The translations under genes and the position numbers were made by a program. Under the pieces are notes generated by a model. The model was not told the DNA's origin. It did not search any database and saw nothing but the letters and a program-made list of their open reading frames with translations. Positions 33,863 through 42,634 of a stretch of DNA of 64,000 nucleotides are shown here, one piece after another. Within the stretch, counting starts at the first letter, position 1. Every line of letters begins with the position of its first letter. Source of the DNA: Nevskia ramosa DSM 11499 (lineage in GTDB: Bacteria > Pseudomonadota > Gammaproteobacteria > Nevskiales > Nevskiaceae); NCBI RefSeq assembly GCF_000420645.1, contig NZ_ATVI01000007.1, positions 62,001 through 126,000 of the forward strand, read 5' to 3'.

Positions 33863-33874
33863 CCCCCCCCCCCC
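33863..33874 (-). repeat. Homopolymeric G12 tract in the RM gene
   Basis: Twelve C on the plus strand (G12 in the coding strand), inside an otherwise mixed sequence. The upstream frame enters it at codon position 3 and the downstream frame at position 1; lengths of 10 or 13 join them. Tracts of this length slip readily during replication. Confidence 0.9.
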
Positions 33875-33888
33875 GCATACTCTGCTTG

Positions 33889-33915
33889 AAGCCCTATCCC
33901 CATGGGAGAGGGCTT
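33889..33915. repeat. REP-like hairpin inserted in the RM gene
   Basis: Arms AAGCCCTATCCC and GGGAGAGGGCTT, 11 of 12 pairs, around CAT. It lies within the coding region 14 bases from the G12 tract, at a place where RM homologues are expected to be continuous. The GCCCTCTCCC type of palindrome is common between genes of gammaproteobacteria, so this is probably a small mobile repeat that landed in the gene. Confidence 0.75.
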
Positions 33916-36670
33916 CTGTGCGGCGCTGAGATTGGGGAATGGAAAAGGTTCGAAGCAACGGGATTTGTTGTAGCGCGGGTCGTTGCCCACGCCGAGTCGA
34001 CCACCAGCGGCGAGCGCCCAGATAGCGTGGACGCGACTGGAAAGCACACCAAGTCTGCATGCGTCATCCGAAGCAATCGATATGAGCATGTTGTCCGGGA
34101 GGATCGACGCATCAAGAAATTGAAAGAGTCGATGCTTTGTCGTTTCGACTGTTGCGATGTAGCGCGGAAGGCCGGATAGCGCAGGCCGTAGCTCGCGTCG
34201 CGGCTCTCCAAAAATCCACCAATTCTCGCGATAGGTCGCTCGGTTGTTTTGGTCCCGCTCAGGCTTCACCTGCTCGTGAACGTGCTGGTAGACCTCGGGG
34301 AAATCGCTGCGCACTTGCTCGACGGGCAGACCGAACAAGTCGATCACCATCACTCCGCGAGGAGCGTCAGCCAAGTCCTTGCCGTTACGGTACTCGCGGA
34401 TGTGCCGCTCGATCCCCGGCACGCGTCCGTAACCAAGTTCTGCCGCCCGATCCGGCGTGACGATGAAGCCCGAGCCATGCAGTTTCACGCCCGGCGAACT
34501 CAGGCCTTGATTGGCCGTCAGCGCGGCGCACTTGGTCACGTCAGCGCCAACGCTCAAGTCCGCGTGCAGGGTTCCGCTGCGTTCGCGCAGCGTGACCATG
34601 ATTTCGTCGTCGGCCCCATCCGCTTCGCTAAGCACTTCCGAGCGCCGCCCATCCGCAGCGCTGGCCGGAGCGCCGACAGTCATCGCAATCCGCACCTGCG
34701 CCCCTTCCGCCGCATCAACCCAAGGGTGATCGGGAATCGCGAACGCAAGTTGCAGCGCCGGATCGCCGCCGAGCGCGGCTTCGATCACCCGGCGATTGAA
34801 GGTCTGCCTGATCGAGTTCGTCGTGATGAAGCCGAAGCGGCGCAGCTCGCCCTGCCGCGTCAGATTGGCGGCGTGGTGCCACCAGTACATGACGAAATCG
34901 GCGGACTCCGGCACTGCCGGCCAGATGCCACGCAGAGAGTCGACATAGCCGTCGCCGAGCGCGCGGCGCATCGTCGAGGCACCAATGAACGGCGGATTGC
35001 CAACCACGAAATCCGCATCCGGCCAAGACGCCTGCCGCACGCCTTCATAGCGTTCGATCGGCCGTTGCGCGCTGTCGTCCGGCACTTCCTCACCCGTCAC
35101 CGGATGACGCTTCATGGTCCGCCCGTCCCAGCGCGTGACCGGCACGCCGTGTTCGTCCGTGACGAAATCGACCTTGTCCCAGGCCAGCACGGCGTCGCGA
35201 CAAACGATGTTGCCGTAGTCCTTGAGCACCGGCAGCGGTGGTTCGGCGTTGCCGCCGCGGGTGCGGTAATGCCACTGGAGATAGCCGATCCACAGCACCA
35301 GTTCGGCGAGGGCGGCGGCGCGCGGGTTGACCTCGATGCCGAGCAACTGATGCGGGTCCACCGTCAGGCCTTCGGTTTCCAGTTTCTGCTGGCCACCGGT
35401 CAGGGCGGCGAGCTGGTCCAGAACTTCGCCTTCGAGGCGCTTCAGGTGTTCCAGCGTCACGTACAGGAAGTTGCCGGAGCCGCAGGCCGGGTCCAGCACT
35501 TTCACCTGACAGAGATCGTGGTGGAAGCGGCGCAGGGTGGCGACGGCCTGATCGGGCTTGCCGTCCTTGGCGAGACTCAAGCTGGTGGCTTGCGCCAGCG
35601 CCCAGTCGGCGCGCAGCGGTTCGATAACCGTGGGCAGCACCAGGCGCTCGACATAGGCGCGCGGCGTGTAGTGGGCACCGAGCTTGTGGCGTTCGCGCGG
35701 ATCGAGCGCGCGTTCCAGCAGGGTGCCGATGATCGCCGGTTCCACTTCATTCCAGCGCCGCTTGGCGCAGGCATGCAAGTCTTCGATCTGGTCGCGGTTC
35801 AGCGGCAGCACGTCCGGCCGCTTGAACAGCTTGCCGTTGAAGCGTCGTACTTCGGCGCGGATGGCAACCGAGAAGCGTCCGACGTCCATCGCTTCCCAGA
35901 GTTCACCGAGCATCGGCACGAACTGCGCGGGCGCTTTGGCGAGATCGCCGAGCAGAGTTTCGAAGGCCTTGGCCGGCAACAGGCCGACATCCTCCGCAAA
36001 GAAAGTGAACAGGCAACGGGTCAGGAAACCGGCCACCGCTTCCGGCGCGTGGCCTGCCGCTTCCAGTGCCTTGGCGATATGGGCGAGTTCGGCGGCCACT
36101 TCGCGAGTGGCCTGGGCGCTGACCTTGGCTGGATCGAGCGCGTCCGGATCGAGCCATACGTTTTTCAGACGCTCACGAATGTCCTCGCGGGCAAGGTCAT
36201 CGATGCGGATGCGGTGCGAGCGCGGGTCCGGATACGGGACATAGGTGGCGCCTGAGCGAGAGAACTCGCTATACAGCTCGATGACCCGGCCGACATCGAT
36301 CACCACCAGGAATGGTGGCCGGCCTTCATTGGCCGGCAGCGCTCGGGCATAGCCTTCGGCCTGCGCGCGAGCCTTCATCAGCGCTTCGTCGAAGCCACGC
36401 GTCGCCGTGCCGGCATGCAGCTTTTTCGCTTCCAGCACGAAAGCCGCACGCCGGTAGCAATCCACCCGCCGCTCGGCCTCGCTGCCATCACCCAGCCGTT
36501 CGCGGATGCGCCGCTCGAACACGTAGGCGTTGTCGCGCAGATCATCGCTGGCCGGCTCCGGGCGCGGCAGGCCAAGCAGTTCGCACAGCTCGACGACAAA
36601 CAACTGCGCGTTCGCCAGTTCGGTGCCGCCAGCGTTTTTCCAGCGGGTGATGAAGACGGCGGGGGTCATC

Positions 36671-37075
36671 TCAGGCTTCGTCGAGTGAAATCACCTGCAG
36701 GCCAGGCACCCGCTCGAACTCGCGGACATTGCCGGTCAGCAGGGGCAGGTTCAGGGATAGGGCGTGGGCGGCGATCAGCATGTCGAGCGGGCCAATCAGG
36801 CGGCCAGCCGCTTGCAAGCTCGCGCGCAGACTGCCGTAGCGCTCGGCTGCGGCCTGATCGAACGGCGTGATCGACAGATTCTCCAGCAGACGGTCAAGCG
36901 CTTCGCGGGCTTGTTCCGGTCGTGCCGACAGGCGGGCTCCGACCTCCAGTTCAGCGAGCACGATGCTGCTCACTGCCGTGTCCGATCTCGACCAGGACTC
37001 TGCCAGGCGACGCGACCCCTTGGGGCGATCGCGCATCACGGCAATGCAGACGCTGCTATCGAGCAGCAGGCGCAT
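36671..37075 (-). CDS. vapC: VapC-type PIN-domain ribonuclease toxin
   Basis: 134 residues, standard PIN length. Acidic metal ligands Asp6 (RLLLDSSVC), Glu42 (VLAELEVGA) and Asp98 ([12 protein letters not shown]), followed by the usual [16 protein letters not shown]. VapC toxins cut tRNA or rRNA when the antitoxin decays. The start overlaps the vapB stop by one base (TGATG) and the stop is one base before the RM start, so toxin and RM are translated together. Confidence 0.93.
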   Translation of the reverse strand: MRLLLDSSVCIAVMRDRPKGSRRLAESWSRSDTAVSSIVLAELEVGARLSARPEQAREALDRLLENLSITPFDQAAAERYGSLRASLQAAGRLIGPLDMLIAAHALSLNLPLLTGNVREFERVPGLQVISLDEA

Positions 37076-37320
37076 CAGAATTCGATGTCCCGCTCTGAAC
37101 CTGGTGGATCCTTGGGGACCTCGAATTCGTCGTCCAGCACTGGCGCATTCCGGGCGTAGTCGGCCCAGCTGCTGTAGCGCGGCACCTTGCGCTTCGGCGT
37201 CAGCACCAGCTTGTCCCCATCGCGCTCGACGGTGACTTCATCGCAGTCGAAACGGTAATCCTTGGGAATGCGCACGGCCTGACTGCGGCCGGTGGTGAAA
37301 ACCTTGGCGGTGGCGGTCAT
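37075..37320 (-). CDS. vapB: VapB antitoxin (AbrB/SpoVT fold)
   Basis: 81 residues from ATG 37320. The N-terminal swapped-hairpin domain AKVFTTGRSQAVRIPKDYRF binds DNA; the acidic tail (residues 55-81, YARNAPVLDDEFEVPKDPPG) should wrap the toxin. It normally represses its own operon; a palindromic region lies just upstream at 37326-37370. First gene of the vapB-vapC-RM row. Confidence 0.9.
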   Translation of the reverse strand: MTATAKVFTTGRSQAVRIPKDYRFDCDEVTVERDGDKLVLTPKRKVPRYSSWADYARNAPVLDDEFEVPKDPPGSERDIEF

Positions 37321-37325
37321 GTTCG

Positions 37326-37370
37326 ACTCCGGAGCTTGATATACGGCAATGCCGATATCGTACTCCGGAG
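37326..37370. promoter_or_regulatory. Candidate VapBC operator
   Basis: A near-palindrome with GATATACGGCA and TGCCGATATC halves (37338-37359) lies between two direct copies of ACTCCGGAG (37326-37334 and 37362-37370), each holding the self-complementary CTCCGGAG. The arrangement, directly upstream of vapB, fits cooperative binding of AbrB-fold antitoxin dimers. Confidence 0.55.
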
Positions 37371-37391
37371 GCCATCCACATGCGCAGTTTC

Positions 37392-37462
37392 CGTAGGTCG
37401 GGCCCTGCCCGACTTGCGCCGCCACTGACAGACAAAAACCGTCGGGCGAGGCCCGACCTACG
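37392..37462. repeat. REP-type inverted repeat after proS
   Basis: Two 22-base arms (37392-37413 and 37441-37462), 20 of 22 complementary, start with CGTAGGTCGGGCC and end with the reverse. The GTAGGTCGGGC core is a widely scattered REP palindrome. It lies two bases past the proS stop and upstream of vapB, at the border of the inserted cluster. Confidence 0.85.
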
Positions 37463-37464
37463 AA

Positions 37465-39171
37465 CTACGCGAGCTTTTCGAGGACCGCAGCCGTCGTCGC
37501 CGCAATCAGCTCAGCGGCGGCGGCATCACGGCGCTTGTATTCGAATTGCTGCGTTGCCAGCCCCTTGGCACCGATGACGATGCGATGCGGGATGCCGATC
37601 AGGTCGGCGTCCTTGAACATCTCGCCCGGGCGCAAACCGCGGTCATCCATCGCCACGTCGACGCCGGCCGCCAGCAACTCGGCGTAGAGCGTTTCGGCAG
37701 CGCCTTTCACGGCGGCGGCGGTATCGGCCTTGTCGAGCCCGATCGGGCAGACGATGACCCGGAACGGCGCGATCGCATCCGGCCAGAGGATGCCGTTGGC
37801 GTCGTTGCGCTGTTCGATCACGGCAGCTGCCATGCGCGACACGCCGATGCCGTAGCAGCCCATTTCCGGCGTCACCGGCTGCTGATTGACGTCGAGCACG
37901 GTGACGTTCATCGCCTTCGTGTACTTCTTGCCGAGTTGGAAGATGTGGCCGCCTTCGATGCCGCGATAGAGCTTGATCGTGCCGCGGCCGTCCGGCGACG
38001 GATCGCCTTCGACGATCATCCGCAGGTCGGCCGCTTCCGGCTCGGCGGCGTCACGGCCCCAGTTGGCGCCAGTGACGTGGAAGCCGGCTTCGTTGGCGCC
38101 GCAAACGAAATCGCTGAGCGCGGCGGCCGCGTAATCGGCGATCACGGTGATCTTGTTTTCGATCGGCCCCAGGAAGCCCGGCACGCAGCCGAACGCCGCC
38201 TGGATTTCGGCATCGCTGGCCAGGCTCAGCGGCGCGGCGATCTTCGGATGCTTCTCGGCCTTGATCGTGTTGAGTTCGTGATCGCCGCGGATCGCCAGCG
38301 CGATCAAACCGCCTTCCGCGCCCTTGACCACGATCAGCTTCAGCGCGCGAGCCAGCGGCAGCTTGAGCAGCTTGGCAACGTCTTCGCAGGTCTTCTGATA
38401 CGGCGTAGCGACCTTGGTCAGCGTCTCGCTGGCAGCGCCGTGCGCCGGCTGCGGCAAGGTTTCCGCCGCTTCGACATTGGCCGCGTAATCGCCTTCATCG
38501 CTGACCGCCAGCAGGTCTTCGCCGGCCTGCGCAAGGATGTGAAACTCCTCGGTGCGAGAGCCGCCGATGGCGCCGCCATCCGCCTTGACGATGCGGAACT
38601 CGACACCTACTCGCGTGAAGATCTTCGAGTAGGCGGCGCGCATGTTCTCGTATTCGGCAGCCAGCGACGCGGCATCCATGTGGAAGCTGTAAGCGTCCTT
38701 CATGATGAATTCGCGCGCACGCATCACGCCGAAGCGCGGCCGGCGCTCATCGCGGAACTTGGTCTGGATCTGGTAGTAGTTGACCGGCAGCTGGCGGTAG
38801 CTGCGCAGATCCTGGCGGACGTGGAAGGTGATCACTTCCTCGTGCGTCGGCCCGTAGCAGAACTCGTTTTTATGCCGGTCCTTGAGGCGCAGCATCTCGT
38901 CGCCCATCACCTGCCAGCGACCGGATTCCTGCCACAGCTCGGCCGGGTGGATGCTCGGCATCAGCACCTCGGCGGCACCGGCGCGGTTCATTTCCTCGCG
39001 GACGATGTTCTCGATCTTGTGCAGCACCCGCAGGCCGATCGGCATCCACGAATACAGGCCCGAACCGAGCTGGCGAATGAAGCCGCCACGGAGCATCAGC
39101 TGATGACTGACGATCGCGGCATCAGCCGGGGTTTCCTTCGACGTGGACAGCGGAAAGCGGGACAGGCGCAT
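37465..39171 (-). CDS. proS: Prolyl-tRNA synthetase
   Basis: 568 residues, normal bacterial (ProS-type) length. Class II motif 1 [20 protein letters not shown] and motif 2 [20 protein letters not shown], followed by the YbaK-like editing insertion (about residues 225-390), motif 3 [17 protein letters not shown] and the anticodon-binding domain ([12 protein letters not shown]). Charges tRNA-Pro. ATG 39171 is preferred to a TTG three codons earlier. The stop is immediately followed by the REP-like repeat. Confidence 0.96.
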   Translation of the reverse strand: MRLSRFPLSTSKETPADAAIVSHQLMLRGGFIRQLGSGLYSWMPIGLRVLHKIENIVREEMNRAGAAEVLMPSIHPAELWQESGRWQVMGDEMLRLKDRHKNEFCYGPTHEEVITFHVRQDLRSYRQLPVNYYQIQTKFRDERRPRFGVMRAREFIMKDAYSFHMDAASLAAEYENMRAAYSKIFTRVGVEFRIVKADGGAIGGSRTEEFHILAQAGEDLLAVSDEGDYAANVEAAETLPQPAHGAASETLTKVATPYQKTCEDVAKLLKLPLARALKLIVVKGAEGGLIALAIRGDHELNTIKAEKHPKIAAPLSLASDAEIQAAFGCVPGFLGPIENKITVIADYAAAALSDFVCGANEAGFHVTGANWGRDAAEPEAADLRMIVEGDPSPDGRGTIKLYRGIEGGHIFQLGKKYTKAMNVTVLDVNQQPVTPEMGCYGIGVSRMAAAVIEQRNDANGILWPDAIAPFRVIVCPIGLDKADTAAAVKGAAETLYAELLAAGVDVAMDDRGLRPGEMFKDADLIGIPHRIVIGAKGLATQQFEYKRRDAAAAELIAATTAAVLEKLA

Positions 39172-39266
39172 GGCAGGCAATCAGCGGGAAAAGACCGGCG
39201 CGGATTGTAGCGTTCACGCGAAAGCGCCGCCCCGCGCAGTTCGCTGGGGCGGCGCCGAATTCAGCC

Positions 39267-40070
39267 TTATTTGCCCGTGAAACGCGCCGGACGCCGCTCG
39301 ACGAAGGACTGCACGCCTTCCTTCACGTCTTCGCTGCCCATGATCGGCGCGAGGTCCTTGACCAGACGATCGATCGCCTTCTGGTCGCCCTGCTCGATCG
39401 CGATACGCGACGACTTGAGCGATGCGTAAACGCCCAGCGGCGCCTGCGCGGCGACTCTTTCGGCGATCTCCAGCCCGCGCTGGAACTGCGCGCCGGCCGC
39501 CGTGACTTCCTGAACCAGGCCGATGCGCAGTGCTTCGGCGGCGTTGAACTCGTCGCCGGTCAGCAGATAACGCTGCGCATTGCCCCAGCCGAATTCCTGA
39601 ACCATGCGCACCGTCGCCCCGCCAACCGCATAGATACCGCGCTTCACTTCGATCTGGCCGAAGCGGCAGTCGTCGCCTGCAACGCGGATATCGGCCGCCA
39701 GCGCCAGCTCGATCGCCACCGTGTAGCAGATGCCATGCATCGCGAACACGACGGGCTTGGAGACACGCTTCTCGGGAATCAGACCGAACGGATCGCGCTC
39801 GTGCTCGGCGAGATCGGGCCATTGGCCGGACGAGAACGCCGGCGTCCATTTCGGCAGATCGAGACCGGCGGTGAAGTGCTTGCCGTTGGCGTAGACCAGC
39901 GCACAACGCAGTTCCGGATCGGTATCGAGCAAACCATACGCAGCCGCGAGCTGGTGATGCATGTCCAGGTCGAAGGCGTTGTACTTCTCTGGCCGGTTGA
40001 AGGCGATCAGCAACACATGGCCGCGACGTTCGGTCAGGATCTTGGGGGCGGCGGCAGCGGTATCAGTCAT
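39267..40070 (-). CDS. Crotonase / enoyl-CoA hydratase family protein
   Basis: 267 residues. Crotonase fold: VLLIAFNRPEKYNAFDLDMH, GKHFTAGLDLPKW (oxyanion loop), and VFAMHGICYTVAIELALAAD. The first acidic residue usually found after the second loop (Glu of hydratases, near RFGQIEVKRG) has an uncertain equivalent, so hydratase, isomerase or hydrolase activity cannot be chosen. A C-terminal segment EGVQSFVERRPARFTGK is typical. It stands alone on the minus strand between proS and the JAMM-like gene. Confidence 0.85.
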   Translation of the reverse strand: MTDTAAAAPKILTERRGHVLLIAFNRPEKYNAFDLDMHHQLAAAYGLLDTDPELRCALVYANGKHFTAGLDLPKWTPAFSSGQWPDLAEHERDPFGLIPEKRVSKPVVFAMHGICYTVAIELALAADIRVAGDDCRFGQIEVKRGIYAVGGATVRMVQEFGWGNAQRYLLTGDEFNAAEALRIGLVQEVTAAGAQFQRGLEIAERVAAQAPLGVYASLKSSRIAIEQGDQKAIDRLVKDLAPIMGSEDVKEGVQSFVERRPARFTGK

Positions 40071-40136
40071 GGGAACTCCTCTCGGGCTATCGTTCTTGTG
40101 AACAGTCGTACTGACATTCTGCCAGCGTGCGAGCCT

Positions 40137-40523
40137 TCAGGCTTCCACGTCGAGTTCCTGCTCGACAATGTCGGCATCCAGCCACCACCAGCCGCGCAGC
40201 TGCAGCACGCCCTTGATCGCCAGTGATGCGGTCAAACGCAGCAGTTCCGGGTGATCGGCGAAATCTTCTGCCAGCGGCGGATTCGGCAGCTCCGGCCGAT
40301 GGCGGTACAGCGCCCAGATGCGCTTGCCATGCGTGGCCAGCATCGTCTGCGCATCGGCGATCGACGCGCCGGCGGCCAGTGGCATCCAGCCGTTCGGCGC
40401 ACTGCCCTCGGCTTCGTCGGCGACGACCAGACTCAGGAACGGCTCGGTGGCGATCTGCGCCTCGTGCAGCAGGCGGATCGCGAAGCGGCGCGGGATCAGG
40501 ATTGGCGTGCTGGGCGTTGGCAT
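40137..40523 (-). CDS. JAMM/M67-like protein without metal ligands
   Basis: 128 residues. The order of segments follows the JAMM (Mov34/MPN) metallopeptidases often coded beside moeB: an opening LIPRRFAIRLLHEAQ, the middle WALYRHRPELPNPPLAEDF and ending KGVLQLRGWWW. In active members the middle reads Y-H-S-H-P with Ser and Asp following; here both His of the H-x-H are replaced (R-H-R shifted) and the Ser is Leu, so zinc binding is unlikely. Probably a pseudo-enzyme. It ends the moeB gene row on the minus strand, 49 bases after moeB. Confidence 0.6.
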   Translation of the reverse strand: MPTPSTPILIPRRFAIRLLHEAQIATEPFLSLVVADEAEGSAPNGWMPLAAGASIADAQTMLATHGKRIWALYRHRPELPNPPLAEDFADHPELLRLTASLAIKGVLQLRGWWWLDADIVEQELDVEA

Positions 40524-40572
40524 CGGAATTTCAGGATCAGTTCAGGGGCTGCCGCAGACGCGGCAAGTTTGT

Positions 40573-41304
40573 TCAGTTACTGCCGCATACGCGGCAGCGC
40601 GGATCACGGGCGATGTTCAGACGCCGCCACGACAGTTTGAGCGCATCCCAGAGTTGCAGGCGGCCGGCGTCGTCACCGATGCCGAGCAAGGCCTTGATCG
40701 CGATCAGCGCCTGCATCGCGCCGATCACGCCCACCACCGGGCCGAGCACGCCGGCTTCCTCGCAGGTTTCGGTCGCTTCGCCGTGCTCGCCGAACAGGCA
40801 GGCGTAACAGGGACCACCCGGCACGAACAGCGCGATCTGGCCTTCGAAACGGATCGCAGCACCCGACACCAGCGGCTTGCGGGCGGCGACACAGGCGGCA
40901 TTGACCGCGAAGCGCGTCGGGAAGTTGTCCGAGCAGTCGAGCACGATGTCGGCCTCGCCTATTGCCGCGGCAAGGCCTGCCTCATCGAGCGGCCCCGGCC
41001 GCGTTTCGATCACGCATTCCGGGTTCAGCGCGCGCAGGTTGTCGGCCGCCGCATCGAGCTTCGCGCGGCCAAGATCGGTAATGCGATAGACGATTTGCCG
41101 CTGCAGGTTCGAACGATCGACATGGTCGCGGTCGCTGAGAATCAGCCGACCAAGCCCGGCACCGGCGAGATACAGGCTGGCCGGCGAGCCGAGGCCGCCG
41201 ATGCCGATGATCAAGGCGGTCGAGTCACGCAGCAGGCTCTGGCCGTTCACCCCAACCTCGCGCAATACGATCTGGCGGCTGTAGCGCTGGAGATCGACGC
41301 TCAC
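40573..41304 (-). CDS. moeB: MoeB/ThiF-type adenylyltransferase
   Basis: 243 residues from GTG 41304, whose GTGA overlaps the stop of the YjbR-like gene. E1-like fold: LIIGIGGLGSPASLYLAGAG binds ATP, DHVDRSNLQRQIVY follows, and DCSDNFPTRFAVNAAC lies in the middle. Zinc Cys pairs are CYAC and CRVC at the C-terminus. It activates the C-terminus of small ubiquitin-like sulfur carriers such as MoaD or ThiS. Neither partner is near; position downstream of prfA-prmC is typical for moeB. Confidence 0.9.
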   Translation of the reverse strand: MSVDLQRYSRQIVLREVGVNGQSLLRDSTALIIGIGGLGSPASLYLAGAGLGRLILSDRDHVDRSNLQRQIVYRITDLGRAKLDAAADNLRALNPECVIETRPGPLDEAGLAAAIGEADIVLDCSDNFPTRFAVNAACVAARKPLVSGAAIRFEGQIALFVPGGPCYACLFGEHGEATETCEEAGVLGPVVGVIGAMQALIAIKALLGIGDDAGRLQLWDALKLSWRRLNIARDPRCRVCGSN

Positions 41305-41675
41305 GGCCGAGGCTCGCCGATCGTGGGGTGCTGCGCCAGCAGTTTGGCTGGCGCAATCCGTCGCCAACCCGTTTCGATGATCACCTTCAAAGCCGTCTCA
41401 CGAACTGCAGGCAGGCGGACGAGCAGGCGGTCATAGCCTACGTAGTGATCGGTGATGAAGAAGGTTTCTGGATTGACCTGCATCCAGTATTCGCGGGCAG
41501 CATTATCGGCTGGCACCACCAAGGTTTCGCCGTCTTCGCGCAGACGGAGAAACAGCTTGCCGCGCAGCTTGAGGGCCGGCGTACCGTAGCTGGTGCCGTC
41601 TTCGACACTCGGCAGGGCCAGCGCCAGTCGGCGCACATCCTCAAAGCTGAGTCCGGCCGACTTCTTCGCGTTCAT
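41301..41675 (-). CDS. MmcQ/YjbR family protein
   Basis: 124 residues. The MmcQ/YjbR pattern is seen in LSFEDVRRLALALPSVEDGT, GTPALKLRGKLFLRL and the tail SLTD-like segment around DHYVGYDRLLVRLPAVR. A double-wing DNA-binding fold is known for relatives; role unknown. It overlaps prmC and moeB by four bases at both ends, an unusual insertion in the prmC-moeB row. Confidence 0.85.
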   Translation of the reverse strand: MNAKKSAGLSFEDVRRLALALPSVEDGTSYGTPALKLRGKLFLRLREDGETLVVPADNAAREYWMQVNPETFFITDHYVGYDRLLVRLPAVRETALKVIIETGWRRIAPAKLLAQHPTIGEPRP

Positions 41676-42634
41676 TCGCTTTCATTCCCGGCTTTGCGAC
41701 CGCCGCTGACGCGCTCCTGGCCGCCGAAGTCGCGCCGCGTTTCAAGCTCGACGAAGCCTGCCGCTTGCAGCAGGGATCGTACTGCAGAGCCCTGTTCGTA
41801 ACCGTGTTCGAGCAACAGCCAGCCACCCGCTTTCAGATGCGCTGGCGCATCGCGAATGATCTCGCGGATCGCCTCCAGTCCGTCAGCACCGGAAGTCAGC
41901 GCGAGGCGCGGCTCGTATCGGAGCTCGGTGAGGTGGCTATCGCCTTCGGCGATGTAAGGAGGATTGGAAACGATCAGATCGAAGCTGCTTTCCCCTCTCT
42001 CGTCGCAAGCGCTTTTACTCAAGCCTTCTAACCAGGATGAGCAGATGAACTCGAGGTTACTGACTTCATTGAGCCGCGCGTTCTCGCGGGCGACATCGAG
42101 TGCCGCTTCGGAAACATCGGTGGCGATGACGGAAGTACTCGGTCGTTCGCTGGCAATCGCCAAAGCAATCGCGCCGCTACCGGTGCCGAGATCGAGCACG
42201 CGTGCCACAGAAGTCTTCTCGGGCAACAGCGACAGCGCCCATTCGACCAGCGTCTCGGTATCCGGCCGCGGAATCAGCACATGGGTGTCGACCGCCAGCT
42301 CCAGGGTCCAGAAGCCCTGCCGCGTCGTGATGTAGGCCACCGGCTCGCCGAGCTTGCGACGTTCGATCGTCGAGGCGTAACGCAGCACGGTCGCCGCTTC
42401 GATCGCGTCCTCGTGACGCAAACGCAGTTGCGAGCGTTCGCTGCCGATCAGCCGGGCCAGCAACACTTCGGCATCGGCGCGCGCGCTGTCTGACGTGGCT
42501 TCCAGTTCCGACTCGGCCCAGTTCAGCCAATCGCGGACGGTGCCTGGCGCCAGACCTTGGACGTTCGGTACCGGGCGCGGTGTTGCATCGCTCGGCAGCT
42601 GCACCGTGGGTGCGGCCGTCTCGTCCGCCGACAT
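41672..42634 (-). CDS. prmC: Peptide chain release factor glutamine methyltransferase PrmC
   Basis: 320 residues, about 40 longer than E. coli PrmC because of an N-terminal extension (about residues 1-28). SAM-binding VLDLGTGSGAIALAIASERP and the catalytic NPPYI in FDLIVSNPPYIAEGDSHL are intact. It methylates the Gln of the GGQ motif in RF1 and RF2. The gene overlaps prfA by one base and the YjbR-like gene by four, so RF1 and its modifying enzyme are made together. Confidence 0.94.
   Translation of the reverse strand: MSADETAAPTVQLPSDATPRPVPNVQGLAPGTVRDWLNWAESELEATSDSARADAEVLLARLIGSERSQLRLRHEDAIEAATVLRYASTIERRKLGEPVAYITTRQGFWTLELAVDTHVLIPRPDTETLVEWALSLLPEKTSVARVLDLGTGSGAIALAIASERPSTSVIATDVSEAALDVARENARLNEVSNLEFICSSWLEGLSKSACDERGESSFDLIVSNPPYIAEGDSHLTELRYEPRLALTSGADGLEAIREIIRDAPAHLKAGGWLLLEHGYEQGSAVRSLLQAAGFVELETRRDFGGQERVSGGRKAGNESE

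Larger units (their letters stand above)
33101..36669 (-). pseudogene. MmeI-like type IIL restriction-modification enzyme, frame broken at a G12 tract
   Basis: Two frames together encode one protein. N-terminal PD-(D/E)xK nuclease: Asp70, Glu80 and Lys82 ([15 protein letters not shown]), the same spacing as MmeI (Asp70, Glu80, Lys82). Helical spacer about 170-385; adenine methyltransferase with motif [14 protein letters not shown] (392-401) and motif IV NPPF (557-560); target recognition region, then the C-terminal domain ([23 protein letters not shown]). At residue 935 the reading frame is lost in 12 G (33863-33874). As sequenced, translation stops at 33763 (968 residues). With 13 or 10 G it would read to 33101 (1189 residues). 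A 26-residue segment with a hairpin is inserted here. It restricts and methylates one sequence with a single chain. One base separates it from vapC. Confidence 0.85.

Noticed and set aside
33863-33874. G12 tract as pure sequencing error
   Set aside because: Cannot be excluded, but the tract itself is real-looking, sits by a hairpin insertion and in an RM gene, where slippage is biologically expected; kept as a finding with a read-level test.
34249-36255. Long open frame antisense to the RM gene
   Set aside because: Shadow of a GC-rich coding strand; no start signal or domain, while the minus frame has RM motifs.
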